DNA of 64,000 bases, from positions 186,001-250,000 of the forward strand of contig NZ_WRXL01000006.1 in the NCBI RefSeq assembly GCF_010119195.1, written 5' to 3'. This DNA is from Haloarcula salina. Its GTDB lineage: Archaea; Halobacteriota; Halobacteria; Halobacteriales; Haloarculaceae. The position numbers and the translations under genes were made by a program. This document shows positions 35,264-44,132 of this stretch, piece by piece; positions within the stretch are counted from its first letter, which is position 1, and every line of letters begins with the position of its first letter. Below the pieces are notes generated by a model that was not told where the DNA came from, did no database searches, and saw only the letters and a list, made by a program, of their open reading frames with translations.

Positions 35264-36031
35264 ATGGCGCAACCGACAGCGGACCGCACCGAGCGGAAAC
35301 GGGGTATCGGTGGGCTGGCGAAGCAGGCGAACCCGGCGTTCGCGGCGGGGGCGGTGGCCGTCCCGCTGCTCGCGTTCGCGGGGGCCGTCGCGAGCGGGAA
35401 CCTCCGGGCGCTGACGTACGTCCACGTGATGGCCGGCGTGCTGTGGACCGGCATCGACCTGTTCATGGGCCTGGTACTCGGCCCGGTCCTGGGCGGTCAG
35501 GACCCAGAGGCGCGGGCCGGCTTCTTCTCGTCGTTCACGCCGAAGATGACGTTCCTGATGCCGACGCTGGCCGCGGTGACCGTCGGCGGCGGCATCCTGC
35601 TGGCGCTGCGGCTCGGGAAGTTCCCGAACGCCGACCCGTGGCTGGCGCTGATGACCGCTGCGACGCTGATTCCGGTCGTCCTGCTCGTCGGCTACCAGTT
35701 CGACGCGCTGACCGACCCGAAGACGCTCGTGGCGCTCGCGCTCGCCGTCGTCGGGTCCGGGGCGTACCTGGCGACCGCGCTCCCGCAGTTCGCGATGACC
35801 TCGTGGTGGATCGTCGCCGCGCTCGCCATCGTCACGGTGCTGTCCGTGCAGGGCTTCGGGGTCATCCTCCCCGGCGAGATCCGGATCTACCGGCAGGTCG
35901 TCTCCGAGAACCCGGATGTGGACCTCATCTCCGACATCGGGATGCGAAACGCCAGACTCGGCGGGATTCAGGGCGTCATGCAGTTGGCCATCGTGTTCGT
36001 GATGGTCGGCATCCGGTGGTGGACGCCGTAG
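35264..36031 (+). CDS. Multi-pass membrane protein (DUF2269/CopD-like)
   Basis: The 255-residue protein has about seven transmembrane helices. Its second helix contains TYVHVMAGVLWTGIDLFMGLV and a later one KMTFLMPTLAAVTVGGGILL; the His in a hydrophobic helix followed by W-x-G resembles DUF2269/CopD-type membrane proteins, in which such residues may bind haem or copper. That assignment is tentative. The N-terminal ~20 residues are soluble and charged. The ATG at 35264 is the first with sensible membrane-protein sequence; upstream in-frame codons run through the toxin-antitoxin promoter. Confidence 0.75.
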   Translation: MAQPTADRTERKRGIGGLAKQANPAFAAGAVAVPLLAFAGAVASGNLRALTYVHVMAGVLWTGIDLFMGLVLGPVLGGQDPEARAGFFSSFTPKMTFLMPTLAAVTVGGGILLALRLGKFPNADPWLALMTAATLIPVVLLVGYQFDALTDPKTLVALALAVVGSGAYLATALPQFAMTSWWIVAALAIVTVLSVQGFGVILPGEIRIYRQVVSENPDVDLISDIGMRNARLGGIQGVMQLAIVFVMVGIRWWTP

Positions 36032-36077
36032 CCGGGCGAGAACCGACTCGGAGCGGAGGGAGGCGCGGACGCAAGCG

Positions 36078-36084
36078 CTTATTA
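36078..36084 (+). promoter_or_regulatory. TATA box of the pentapeptide-repeat gene
   Basis: CTTATTA is centred 32 nt before the ATG at 36113, suggesting a leader of only a few nucleotides. Confidence 0.55.
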
Positions 36085-36112
36085 CCGCGGCTCGCCACGG
36101 TTCGTTCCAGCA

Positions 36113-38299
36113 ATGGCCTGGTCGGGCGGCGAAGGAGCGTGTGAGTTCACGTGTGACCCGTCAGCGTTCCACGACGGGACCGGTGCGGCGGCGGAGTGGA
36201 GCTGTCCCCACGACGTACTCGACGGGCGAGACCGCTGTCCGTTCCACTGCGACCCCGACGCGGTCCCTGTCTCGGTGAGCGTCTCCGACGCGTTTCTGGA
36301 CGCCATCGCCGCGAGCGACGGCGAGGACCGACGCGACCGCGAGCGGGGGAAGCAGTTCCTCGGGGCCACCATCGACGACCTCGACCTGTCGATGGCGGTC
36401 GTGAACGCGGGCGACAACTACCCGATCGACCTCCGCGGCGCGACAGTCGGCCGGATCGACTGCACCGACAGCGAGTTCGGCCAGCGGATCGACCTCCGCG
36501 GCGCGACGGTCGCGGGCACGGCGACGTTCGACGGGACCTACTACGAACTCGACGCGCGGGACGCGACTCTCGGGGAAGTCGTGTTCACCGATGTCACGGC
36601 CGAGCGCCTCGACTGGCGGAACGCGAGCGTCGAGACGGGAACGTTCGACGGCGCGGCGCTATCGACCGTCGACGCCAGAGACGCGACGTTCGGGACGGCC
36701 TCGTTCGAGCGGGCGTCGCTTCGAGACGCCGCGTTCGACCGTGCCGACTTCGGGACGGCGAAGTTCCGCCACGCGACGGTCGAGATGGCGGACTTCGACG
36801 ACGCGACGTTCGAGACGGGCGATTTCTACCACGCGGACTTCGACGAGGCGGACTTCCGCGGGGCCGACTTCGGCCGGGCGCGGTTCTACGGCGCGACGTT
36901 CGGCGGCGGGTACTTCAACGAGACGAGCTACGACGAAGCCGACTTCGCACGGATCGAGGCCGAGCGGTTCTACCTCCCGGACGCGCGTCTCACCGATGCG
37001 ACGTTCGCCGACGCGGTCGTCTCGATGAAGCTCGTGATGCGCGACGCCGTCTTCGCGGGCGTCGACTTCGCGGGACTGGAAGTCGAGCGGCTGGACGTGA
37101 CCGACGCCCGGTTCGTCGGGTCGTCGGTCGTCGACGCCACGATTGGGACCCTCGAACTCGACGGCGCGACGCTCGCGAGCCCCCGATTCGAGGACAGCGC
37201 CATCGAGCGGGTCAACGCGGCGGAGGTGACGCTCCTCGGAACCGTCCGGCTGTCCGGCTGTCACATCGGCGATCTCGATCTCCGGCCGGCAGCGGTCGGG
37301 CCGGGCGGGGTCGCGCTGCTCTCGCTCGCCGAGGCGACCCTCGATGACGGAACCGCCTGCCAGCCCGAGGACGGCGCGCTCGTGTACGACCTCGACCGGG
37401 CGACGCTGGGGACGGTCCGTTTCGAGTGCGGCGACGCACCGACCGCCCTCGAGAGGGTGGCGTTTCACCGGACGCGCTTCGACGGCTTCGACTTCCGGGA
37501 CGACGACGACATCGACCTGGAGGCCGGCGGCTACCGCCTCCACGCACTCGATTCGTCCCTGCGTGCTCCGATCCGTGACGCGCTGGCCTACGCCGACGCC
37601 GTGGACGACGCCGTCGCGACCCTGCACGACGGAGAGACGGACGACCCCGACCACCTCCCCGGTCTGCAACCGCCGGACGGGGAGGGAGCAGACGGAGAAC
37701 CGTCGGTCTCCGACGGGACGGCGACGGTCACCGACGGCGTCGTCGACAGAACGCTGTCGCCAGCCGCGAACGAGACGTTCGACCGGCTCACGACGGCCGC
37801 GGACGGTCAGATCGGGGCGTCGGCCGGCGAGGTCACGTACCTCCGCGCGAAGAACGGCGCGAACGCCATCGCGGACAACACCGCCGCCGCGGAGTTCTTC
37901 ATGTCGCAGATGGCCTACCGGCGACGGTCTCACGGGGCTCGCGCCCGGGACGCCGACGCGACGCTTCGAGAGCGCGCCCGGGGCCTCGTCCGCTGGGGGA
38001 TGAACGGCTTCCTGTTCGTGACGACGGGGTACGGGGAGCGGGCGTCGTACGCGCTCGCGGCGTCGACGGCCATCATCACCGCATACGCCCTGGCCTACGT
38101 CGCTCTCGCCCCCGACCTGTTCGACGGAGTCGGCCAGTACGTTCAGTTGAGCCTCGGATCGTTCATCGCGTTCTTCCTCGGCGGCATCGGCGAGGTCAGC
38201 CACCCGACCGTCTCCCTCGTCGCCCAGTCGGAGGCGTTCCTCGGCGGCTTCTTCATCGCGCTGTACGTCTTCGCGCTGACCCGCTCGGTCAACCGCTGA
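36113..38299 (+). CDS. Pentapeptide-repeat beta-helix fused to a two-helix channel-like module
   Basis: The 728-residue protein has four parts. Residues 1-50 contain a Cys/His cluster (CEFTC, CPHD, CPFHCDP) that may bind zinc. Residues about 85-470 are a long pentapeptide-repeat region (for example FDEADFRGADFGRARFYGA) predicted to form a quadrilateral beta-helix. Residues about 480-610 are a mostly helical, polar linker. The last ~100 residues carry GYGERASY, a transmembrane helix, a re-entrant-like segment (QYVQLSLGSFIAFFLGGIGE) and a final helix with EAFLGGFFIALYVFAL. The last part resembles the two-helix pore module of K+-channel-like proteins, but the TxGYGD selectivity filter is replaced by LGGIGE. 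Function unknown; a gated pore or membrane sensor is inferred. Confidence 0.85.
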   Translation: MAWSGGEGACEFTCDPSAFHDGTGAAAEWSCPHDVLDGRDRCPFHCDPDAVPVSVSVSDAFLDAIAASDGEDRRDRERGKQFLGATIDDLDLSMAVVNAGDNYPIDLRGATVGRIDCTDSEFGQRIDLRGATVAGTATFDGTYYELDARDATLGEVVFTDVTAERLDWRNASVETGTFDGAALSTVDARDATFGTASFERASLRDAAFDRADFGTAKFRHATVEMADFDDATFETGDFYHADFDEADFRGADFGRARFYGATFGGGYFNETSYDEADFARIEAERFYLPDARLTDATFADAVVSMKLVMRDAVFAGVDFAGLEVERLDVTDARFVGSSVVDATIGTLELDGATLASPRFEDSAIERVNAAEVTLLGTVRLSGCHIGDLDLRPAAVGPGGVALLSLAEATLDDGTACQPEDGALVYDLDRATLGTVRFECGDAPTALERVAFHRTRFDGFDFRDDDDIDLEAGGYRLHALDSSLRAPIRDALAYADAVDDAVATLHDGETDDPDHLPGLQPPDGEGADGEPSVSDGTATVTDGVVDRTLSPAANETFDRLTTAADGQIGASAGEVTYLRAKNGANAIADNTAAAEFFMSQMAYRRRSHGARARDADATLRERARGLVRWGMNGFLFVTTGYGERASYALAASTAIITAYALAYVALAPDLFDGVGQYVQLSLGSFIAFFLGGIGEVSHPTVSLVAQSEAFLGGFFIALYVFALTRSVNR

Positions 38300-38339
38300 C
38301 GCCGACACCGTTCTCCGTCCGCGGTTCGTATCACTCGGT

Positions 38340-39317
38340 ATGCACATCGCCTACGCCGCACTGCGTGACCGCGTGCTCGCTATCGACGGCGACGCCGCCT
38401 CCGACTGTCTCGTCGGGCGCGACGTGGAATGCGTCGCGGCCGACCCGGCCGCCCCCGACCGCGCCGTCGTCGGCACCGCAGACGACGGCCTCCAGCGGAC
38501 CACGGACGGCGGCCGGTCCTGGGAACGGGTGCTCGACGCCGGCGACCGTGTGACGAGCGTCACCGTCGGCCCGCGCGACCCCGACGTGGTGTGGGCCGGA
38601 ACGGAGCCGAGCGCCGTCTACCGCTCGACTGACGGCGGCGAGACGTGGGCGGAGCGGCCGGGGCTGACCGACCTGGACTCGTCGTCGCGGTGGTCGTTCC
38701 CGCCGCGGCCGCACACGCACCACGTCCGCTGGATCGCCCTCGCGCCGGACGACCCCGAGCGGGTGTACGTCGCCGTCGAGGCCGGCGCGTTCGTCCGCAG
38801 TCCCGACGGCGGCGAGACGTGGGTCGACCACCCCGAGGGCGCGCGCCGGGACAACCACACGCTGGCGACCCACCCCGACGCCCCGGAGCGGGTGTACACC
38901 GCCGCGGGCGACGGCTACGCCCGCTCGACCGACCGCGGGGAAACGTGGTCACACCCCCAGAACGGGCTCGGCCACCGCTACGTCTGGGGACTGGCCGTCG
39001 ACCCGTCGAACCCCGACGGGGTGGTCGTCTCCGCCGCCAGCGGGCCGCGGTCAGCCCACAGCACGAGCGGCGAGAGCTACGTGTACCGGTGGACCGGCGA
39101 CCGCTGGGCGGTGGCGATGGCCGGCCTGCCCGGCCCCGAGGGACTGGCCCGGCCCGTGCTCGCGGCGGACCCGGACGGCGGACTCGTCGCGCTGACGAAC
39201 CACGGCCTGTTCCGGTCGGAAGCGGGGGCGGAGTGGACCGCCGCGTGGCCCGAGGCGGGGGTGGCCGACTGGCCGAGCGAGTACGACCAGGTCCCGAGCG
39301 GGCTGGCCGTCGCCTGA
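38340..39317 (+). CDS. BNR/Asp-box beta-propeller protein
   Basis: The 325-residue protein contains repeated Asp-box/BNR signatures: [46 protein letters not shown], each preceded by DPE/DPD-x-V-Y/W-x-A blade starts. It therefore forms a sialidase-type propeller. No signal peptide or anchor is visible, so it is predicted to be cytoplasmic. Catalytic sialidase residues are not recognisable, and a binding or scaffold role is more likely. It follows the pentapeptide-repeat gene by 40 bp on the same strand without an evident promoter of its own, suggesting co-expression. Confidence 0.87.
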   Translation: MHIAYAALRDRVLAIDGDAASDCLVGRDVECVAADPAAPDRAVVGTADDGLQRTTDGGRSWERVLDAGDRVTSVTVGPRDPDVVWAGTEPSAVYRSTDGGETWAERPGLTDLDSSSRWSFPPRPHTHHVRWIALAPDDPERVYVAVEAGAFVRSPDGGETWVDHPEGARRDNHTLATHPDAPERVYTAAGDGYARSTDRGETWSHPQNGLGHRYVWGLAVDPSNPDGVVVSAASGPRSAHSTSGESYVYRWTGDRWAVAMAGLPGPEGLARPVLAADPDGGLVALTNHGLFRSEAGAEWTAAWPEAGVADWPSEYDQVPSGLAVA

Positions 39318-39354
39318 CCGCGTTTTCTCGGTGAGAAACTCGGTTGTCACTACT

Positions 39355-40359
39355 ATGACAGCCGCGGCCGCACCGGCGAACGACATGGACATCGCGGACG
39401 CCCGCTCGGAGTGCGAGCGGGTCCTCAAGGCCGTCGAATCGAGCGTCGTGGCCGACAGGGAGTTCCTCGAAACGGTGCTGACCGCCGTCCTCGCGCGGGG
39501 GAACGTCCTCATCGAGGACGTGCCCGGGACCGGCAAGACCCTCACCGCCCGGAGCTTCGCGTCGGCGCTCGGGCTCTCCTTTTCCAGGGTCCAGTTCACG
39601 CCGGACCTCCTGCCGGCTGACGTGACCGGCACGCACGTCTACCGCGAGGCGGACGAGGCGTTCGAGTTCTCGCCGGGCCCGATCTTCGCGAACTTCGTGC
39701 TGGCCGACGAGATCAACCGCGCGCCGCCGAAGACCCAGGCCGCCCTGCTGGAGGCGATGGGCGAGGGGCAGGTGACCGTCGACGGCGAGACCCACGCGCT
39801 GCCGGAGCCGTTCGTGGTCGTGGCCACGCAGAACCCCGTGGAGAGCGAGGGCGTGTTCCCGCTTCCCGAGGCCCAGCGGGACCGCTTTCTCGTCAAGACA
39901 GCCATGGGCTACCCCGACGCCGACGCGGAGCGGGGGCTGTTACGCCGGCGGACCGAGCGCGAGTCGCGGACGCCGAGCGCTGACGCCGTCCTCGATCCCG
40001 CGGACGTGCGCCGTCTCCAGACCGTCCCGGAGGACGTGACCGTCGACGACGACGTGCTCGGCTACCTCGTCGACCTCGTCGGCGCGACGCGGCGGGACGC
40101 TCGCACCGAGGTCGGCGTCTCCCCGCGCGGGACCCAGCGCCTGCTCGAAGCCACCCGGAGCCGCGCCGTGATCGAGGGCCGTGAGTTCGTCCGCCCGGCC
40201 GACGTGCGGGCGGTCGGCGAGGCAGTGCTCGCTCATCGACTGGTCCTGACCGCCGACGCGACGGTCGAGGACGCGGCGGCGAGCGATGTCGTCGCCGAAG
40301 CCTTCGACCGCGTTTCCGTTCCGACGGTCGACGCGCCGGAAGCGGACGCGACGGAGTGA
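39355..40359 (+). CDS. MoxR-family AAA+ ATPase
   Basis: The 334-residue protein has MoxR motifs: Walker A DVPGTGKT (about 56-63), Walker [21 protein letters not shown] (about 118-137), sensor 1 [20 protein letters not shown] and a C-terminal lid with [15 protein letters not shown]. MoxR ATPases act as chaperones, typically with the DUF58 and vWA proteins encoded beside them. It heads a four-gene operon (DUF4129, DUF58, membrane protein). CGTTTTCTCG (about 39320-39329) lies ~29 nt before the ATG. The upstream in-frame ATG at 39331 would start within the promoter. Confidence 0.94.
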   Translation: MTAAAAPANDMDIADARSECERVLKAVESSVVADREFLETVLTAVLARGNVLIEDVPGTGKTLTARSFASALGLSFSRVQFTPDLLPADVTGTHVYREADEAFEFSPGPIFANFVLADEINRAPPKTQAALLEAMGEGQVTVDGETHALPEPFVVVATQNPVESEGVFPLPEAQRDRFLVKTAMGYPDADAERGLLRRRTERESRTPSADAVLDPADVRRLQTVPEDVTVDDDVLGYLVDLVGATRRDARTEVGVSPRGTQRLLEATRSRAVIEGREFVRPADVRAVGEAVLAHRLVLTADATVEDAAASDVVAEAFDRVSVPTVDAPEADATE

Positions 40360-40429
40360 GCGATGGCGGCGCAAGCGCTCGTTCGGGCCGCGACGACCGG
40401 GCCGGATCTCGACGTTCGGAGGGGCTGAG

Positions 40430-41110
40430 ATGGAGCGACTTGGTTCGATAGCGCTGGCCGTCCTCGCCGTCGTCGCGCTCGCGGCGGTGGCCGCCTCGGT
40501 CGAGACAGTCTCGACTGCGCCCACGGTCGAGCGCGAGGAGCCGACGCCGGGGACGCCGGAGCGGTATGGCGGACCCGGAAGCGGAGCGGAGACGCCGGGA
40601 ACGCAGTCAGCGACCGCGGTGGAAGAACCGGACCAGGAGACGGCAACGCCGGCGAGCGCGTCGAGCGACGGGCCGCCGCCGTGGCAGGTGGCGGCCGGCC
40701 TCGCGCTGTTCGTCTGCGGCGGGCTGGCGGTCCTCTACGGGCTCACGCGGGGCACCGCGGACGAGTCGCCGGCCGACGGTGACGACCCGGTTCCCGCGCC
40801 CGTGTCACCCGACCCGGACGCCGTCTCGCTGGCCACAGACGTGCCGCCGGACAACGACGTGTATCGGGCGTGGGCGGCGCTCCGAGAGCGCGTCGAGACG
40901 CCGGCCGAGGCGTCGACGGCCGCCGACGTGCGCGACGCCGCGGTCGCTGCCGGCCTGCCCGAGCGGCCGGCGTCGGCACTCACGGACCTGTTCTGTGCGG
41001 TCCGGTACGGCGACGCCGACGCCACCGCCGAGCGAGAGCGGCGGGCGCGGTCGCTCGCGAGCGACCTGTCTCTCTCGCTCGGGTCGGCCGACGGGGGCGG
41101 TGCGTCGTGA
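40430..41110 (+). CDS. DUF4129-containing membrane protein
   Basis: The 226-residue protein has a signal or first helix (about 5-23), an extracytoplasmic Pro/Thr/Glu-rich linker and a second helix (about 84-103). A C-terminal cytoplasmic DUF4129 domain follows (about 140-215: YRAWAALRERV, AAGLPERPASALTDLFCAVR). DUF4129 proteins accompany MoxR/DUF58 operons and sometimes transglutaminases. The start lies 71 bp after the MoxR gene; its stop overlaps the GTG of the DUF58 gene. Confidence 0.85.
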   Translation: MERLGSIALAVLAVVALAAVAASVETVSTAPTVEREEPTPGTPERYGGPGSGAETPGTQSATAVEEPDQETATPASASSDGPPPWQVAAGLALFVCGGLAVLYGLTRGTADESPADGDDPVPAPVSPDPDAVSLATDVPPDNDVYRAWAALRERVETPAEASTAADVRDAAVAAGLPERPASALTDLFCAVRYGDADATAERERRARSLASDLSLSLGSADGGGAS

Positions 41111-43044
41111 CCTCGACCCGCCGACTCTCGGTCGGGGTCGGCCTGCTGTCCATCGCCGTCGGCGGCCTCCTGCTCGCGCTTCCGGCGCTGGGGAGCGGGC
41201 TCGTCCCGCGGGCCGTCGCGACGCTCCTCACTGTGGGCGTCGGCACGGTGGCCGTGGTCATCGCGGGTCGGCGGCTGTTCGAGTCCGACGAGCCGGCCGT
41301 CCGCCTGCCGTCGCCGGAGTCACGGCCCCGCTACCGGACGCCGGGATCGTCGTTCGCCGGACTCCTGGACGACGTGAGTACGGTCGGCCGCAGGGCGGTC
41401 GACGAGACGGACGACTGGGACGGCGACGGCGAGTTCGCGCCACGGGAGCGGGTGTCCGCCGCGCTCCACGACCTGGCGGTGGCCGTGCTGGCCCGGACTG
41501 AGGGCCGCGACGCCGGCAGGGCCGCCGACCGCCTCGCAAACGGCCGCTGGACCGACGACGAGGACGCCGCCGCGTTCTTCGCCGAGGGGCTCCGGCCGCC
41601 GCTCCCGCGCCGGGCGTCGCTCCCCTGGGTCCGCCCGGAACTGCCCGTCGCGCGGCGGGCGCGCCACGTCGTCGCCGAACTCGCCGACCGTGCGGGGACC
41701 GACGCACCGGACCCCACCGAGGGCGGCGGACTCGCGGCGACCGACGACGCGGAGACCGGGGCCTACTGGCCGACGGCGGACCTGCCGCGTGAGCGCTCGA
41801 CGGGTCGGACCAGGCGCGTCACCGTGGCGGTCCTGCTGACCAGCGCGGTCGGCGTCGTGGCCGGCCTGCCCGGGACCGTGCTGACCGCCGCGTTCGGGGT
41901 CTCGCTCGCCGGCGCGGCCCGCGTCTGGCGGCCGTCGACCGACCTCGCGGTGTCGCGGTCGGTCAGCACGCGGACGCCGGCTCCCGGGGAGACGGTCGAA
42001 GTCACCGTCACGGTCCGCAACGTCGGCGATTCGACGGTCCCGGACCTCCGGCTCCTCGACGGGGTCCCCGCGGGGCTCGGCGTCGACTCGGGGACGGCCC
42101 GGTTCGCGACCGCGCTCCGGCCCGGGAAGGCGGCGTCGACGAGCTACACCGTCGAGGCGGTCCCGGGGACGCACAGGTTCGAGCCGCCGGTCGCGGTCGT
42201 CGGCGACGTGGCCGGCGCGCGCGAGACGGTGCAGGCCGTCGAGAGCGTCGACGGGCCGGCGACGCTGGACTGCGGCTTCGAGCGCCGCGGACGGGAGAGT
42301 GAGGCTCCGCGACCGCAGGTCACGCTCGCGTCGGGCAGCCGGACGGCCGGCGTCAGCGGCGCGGGCGTCGAGTTCGACGCGCTCCGGGAGTATCGACCCG
42401 GTGACCCGCCCGGCCGCATCGACTGGAACCACCGCGCGAAGACCGGCGACCTCGCGACGGTGGAGTTCGAGGAGCCCCGGCGGCCGCGTGTCGTGGTCGT
42501 CCTCGACGCCCGCCGCGCGGCCTACGTCGCCGAGACGCCCCGCGGCGTTCCCGCGCCGCGCCACGGGGCCGCTGCCGCCTTCGCCGTCGCCGACGTGCTG
42601 CTCGAATCGGGGGTCCCGACCGGGCTCGCGACCGTCGGCGCGACGGACTGCTGGCTCCCGCCGAAGACCGGGAGCGCACACCGCGATGCGGTCCGCGACC
42701 GACTCGCCGGCGACCGGGCCGTCCCCTGGACCGCGCCGAGCGATGAGACGGTCGTCGCGGACGCCGCGGCGGACCTCGCCGCGCGGCTCTCGGCCGACGC
42801 CCAGGTGGTCCTCGTCACCCCGCTGTGTGACGACGGCGGCGTCTCGCTCGCGAGGCGACTGGACGCCGCCGGTCACTCCGTCTCGGTCGTCAGCCCGGAC
42901 TGCACGGACCCGTCGACGGTCGGCGGGGCGTACGGCCACCTGACTCGGCGCGAGCGACTCGCGACGCTCCGACGGCGGGGCGTTCCAGTGCGGGACTGGG
43001 ACCCGACGACGCCGATTTCGGAGGTGGCACATGTCGAACGGTGA
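41107..43044 (+). CDS. DUF58 domain protein with membrane anchor
   Basis: The 645-residue protein starts with GTG overlapping the upstream stop (GTGA). It has two helices near the N-terminus (about 7-60), a cytoplasmic segment, another pair (about 238-272), an immunoglobulin-like CARDB-type stretch (about 285-370) and the DUF58 core (about 420-645). The core contains FDALREYRPGDPPGRIDWNH and a vWA-like strand VVVVLDARRAAY. DUF58 proteins are the usual partners of MoxR ATPases. The long N-terminal extension with two extra helix pairs is typical for haloarchaea rather than bacteria. Confidence 0.88.
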   Translation: MTSTRRLSVGVGLLSIAVGGLLLALPALGSGLVPRAVATLLTVGVGTVAVVIAGRRLFESDEPAVRLPSPESRPRYRTPGSSFAGLLDDVSTVGRRAVDETDDWDGDGEFAPRERVSAALHDLAVAVLARTEGRDAGRAADRLANGRWTDDEDAAAFFAEGLRPPLPRRASLPWVRPELPVARRARHVVAELADRAGTDAPDPTEGGGLAATDDAETGAYWPTADLPRERSTGRTRRVTVAVLLTSAVGVVAGLPGTVLTAAFGVSLAGAARVWRPSTDLAVSRSVSTRTPAPGETVEVTVTVRNVGDSTVPDLRLLDGVPAGLGVDSGTARFATALRPGKAASTSYTVEAVPGTHRFEPPVAVVGDVAGARETVQAVESVDGPATLDCGFERRGRESEAPRPQVTLASGSRTAGVSGAGVEFDALREYRPGDPPGRIDWNHRAKTGDLATVEFEEPRRPRVVVVLDARRAAYVAETPRGVPAPRHGAAAAFAVADVLLESGVPTGLATVGATDCWLPPKTGSAHRDAVRDRLAGDRAVPWTAPSDETVVADAAADLAARLSADAQVVLVTPLCDDGGVSLARRLDAAGHSVSVVSPDCTDPSTVGGAYGHLTRRERLATLRRRGVPVRDWDPTTPISEVAHVER

Positions 43045-43534
43045 CCCGGTGTCGGTCTCGGCGCTGCCGCGGTTCGGCGTCGCGGTCAGCGCGCTCTCCG
43101 TTCTCGTCGTCTGCGGGCTCGTCGCCCCCGCACCCGCGCCGCTCGCGCTCGCCGTCGTCGGCGGGCTGGCGCTCGGCGCGGGGCTTGGACGGGACGCCGA
43201 GTTCGCGCTGACGGCCGGCGTCGCCGGCCTGTTCGCCGCCGTCCTCGTCGCCGGGAGCGAGGGGCGGTCGGTCGAGTGGATGCTGGCCGCGGCGGTCCCG
43301 GTCGTCCTCGCGTGGGTCACGGCCAGGCACGCGCTCCGACTGGGCGCGCAGGTCGGTCGCGCCGCCGGGACGCTGCGCGTCGAACTCGTCCACCTCGTCT
43401 CGACGACGGTCCTGCTGGCCGCGGGCGGCGGCGTCGGCTACCTCGCCTACCGCTCGGTCGCGGGGAGTCCGTCGCCACTGGCACTGGGACTGCTCCTGCT
43501 CGCCGTCGTCGCGTTCACCGTCTCGCTCCGGTGA
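43031..43534 (+). CDS. Membrane protein of the MoxR/DUF58 operon (DUF7519-like)
   Basis: The 167-residue protein has about five transmembrane helices and almost no soluble part. The start overlaps the end of the DUF58 gene by 14 bp, so it is the last gene of the operon. The position and hydrophobic pattern fit the family I associate with DUF7519, found at this place in haloarchaeal MoxR operons. No catalytic residues are visible. Confidence 0.8.
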   Translation: MSNGDPVSVSALPRFGVAVSALSVLVVCGLVAPAPAPLALAVVGGLALGAGLGRDAEFALTAGVAGLFAAVLVAGSEGRSVEWMLAAAVPVVLAWVTARHALRLGAQVGRAAGTLRVELVHLVSTTVLLAAGGGVGYLAYRSVAGSPSPLALGLLLLAVVAFTVSLR

Positions 43535-43628
43535 ACCGCGGCCCTCGTCGCCCGCGACTGGGTCATTCGCCACGGCCCCCCGACATATCAACGGGAAATA
43601 CTGATGGGGTCGGGGAGTGTATAGCTCG

Positions 43629-44057
43629 ATGATGTCCCTCCAAATCGAACTCTCGGAGACGTGGAAGTACGCCCTGCTCGGCGGACTCCTCGCCGCCCCG
43701 TTCACCGTGCTCGAGGTGCTGCGGTCGTCGGGAAGCCTGACGTTGAACATGGTCGCGGTCGGGAGCGCGCTGGCCGGCTATCTCGTCAAGCGCCGCGGCG
43801 GGAACAGCACCGCGACCGGATTCCGCGCCGCCCTCGTCGGGGGGCTTCCGGCGCTCTGGACGATAGGCGAGTTCGTGTCGATCATCCCCACCGTGCCGAA
43901 CCCGCTGTGGTTCCAGGCGGTCGGCGTCGCGATGGGGCTGGCGGTCGCGGCGCTCCTCATGCTGTTTCTGGCGGTCGGCGGTGCGCTCGCCGGGCGGTTC
44001 GGTGGCTGGCTGGCCGAACGGCGCGGCCACGGCGGGGCGACTCCGGCGGGCGGATAA
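43629..44057 (+). CDS. DUF5518-type membrane protein
   Basis: The 142-residue protein has four predicted helices (about 14-34, 38-52, 66-84 and 95-125) with a KRRGG loop between the second and third, the pattern of DUF5518, a haloarchaeal membrane family of unknown function. Two adjacent ATGs (43629, 43632) are possible starts; both follow GAAATACT (43594-43601) at ~31 nt. It is separate from the MoxR operon by a 94 bp gap. Confidence 0.78.
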   Translation: MMSLQIELSETWKYALLGGLLAAPFTVLEVLRSSGSLTLNMVAVGSALAGYLVKRRGGNSTATGFRAALVGGLPALWTIGEFVSIIPTVPNPLWFQAVGVAMGLAVAALLMLFLAVGGALAGRFGGWLAERRGHGGATPAGG

Positions 44058-44132
44058 TCCCGGTATCGCACGCTCGGGGACGGACCGGGCGAATCGCGAA
44101 GCTATTTGGTTCGTGACACCCAGGAGACGTGT

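Noticed and set aside
36659-38347. 562-codon minus-strand open frame
   Set aside because: Antisense to the pentapeptide-repeat gene, whose repeats keep the opposite frame open.
40363-40428. 21-codon frame between the MoxR and DUF4129 genes
   Set aside because: Too short, no motif, and no sign of conservation that can be seen here.
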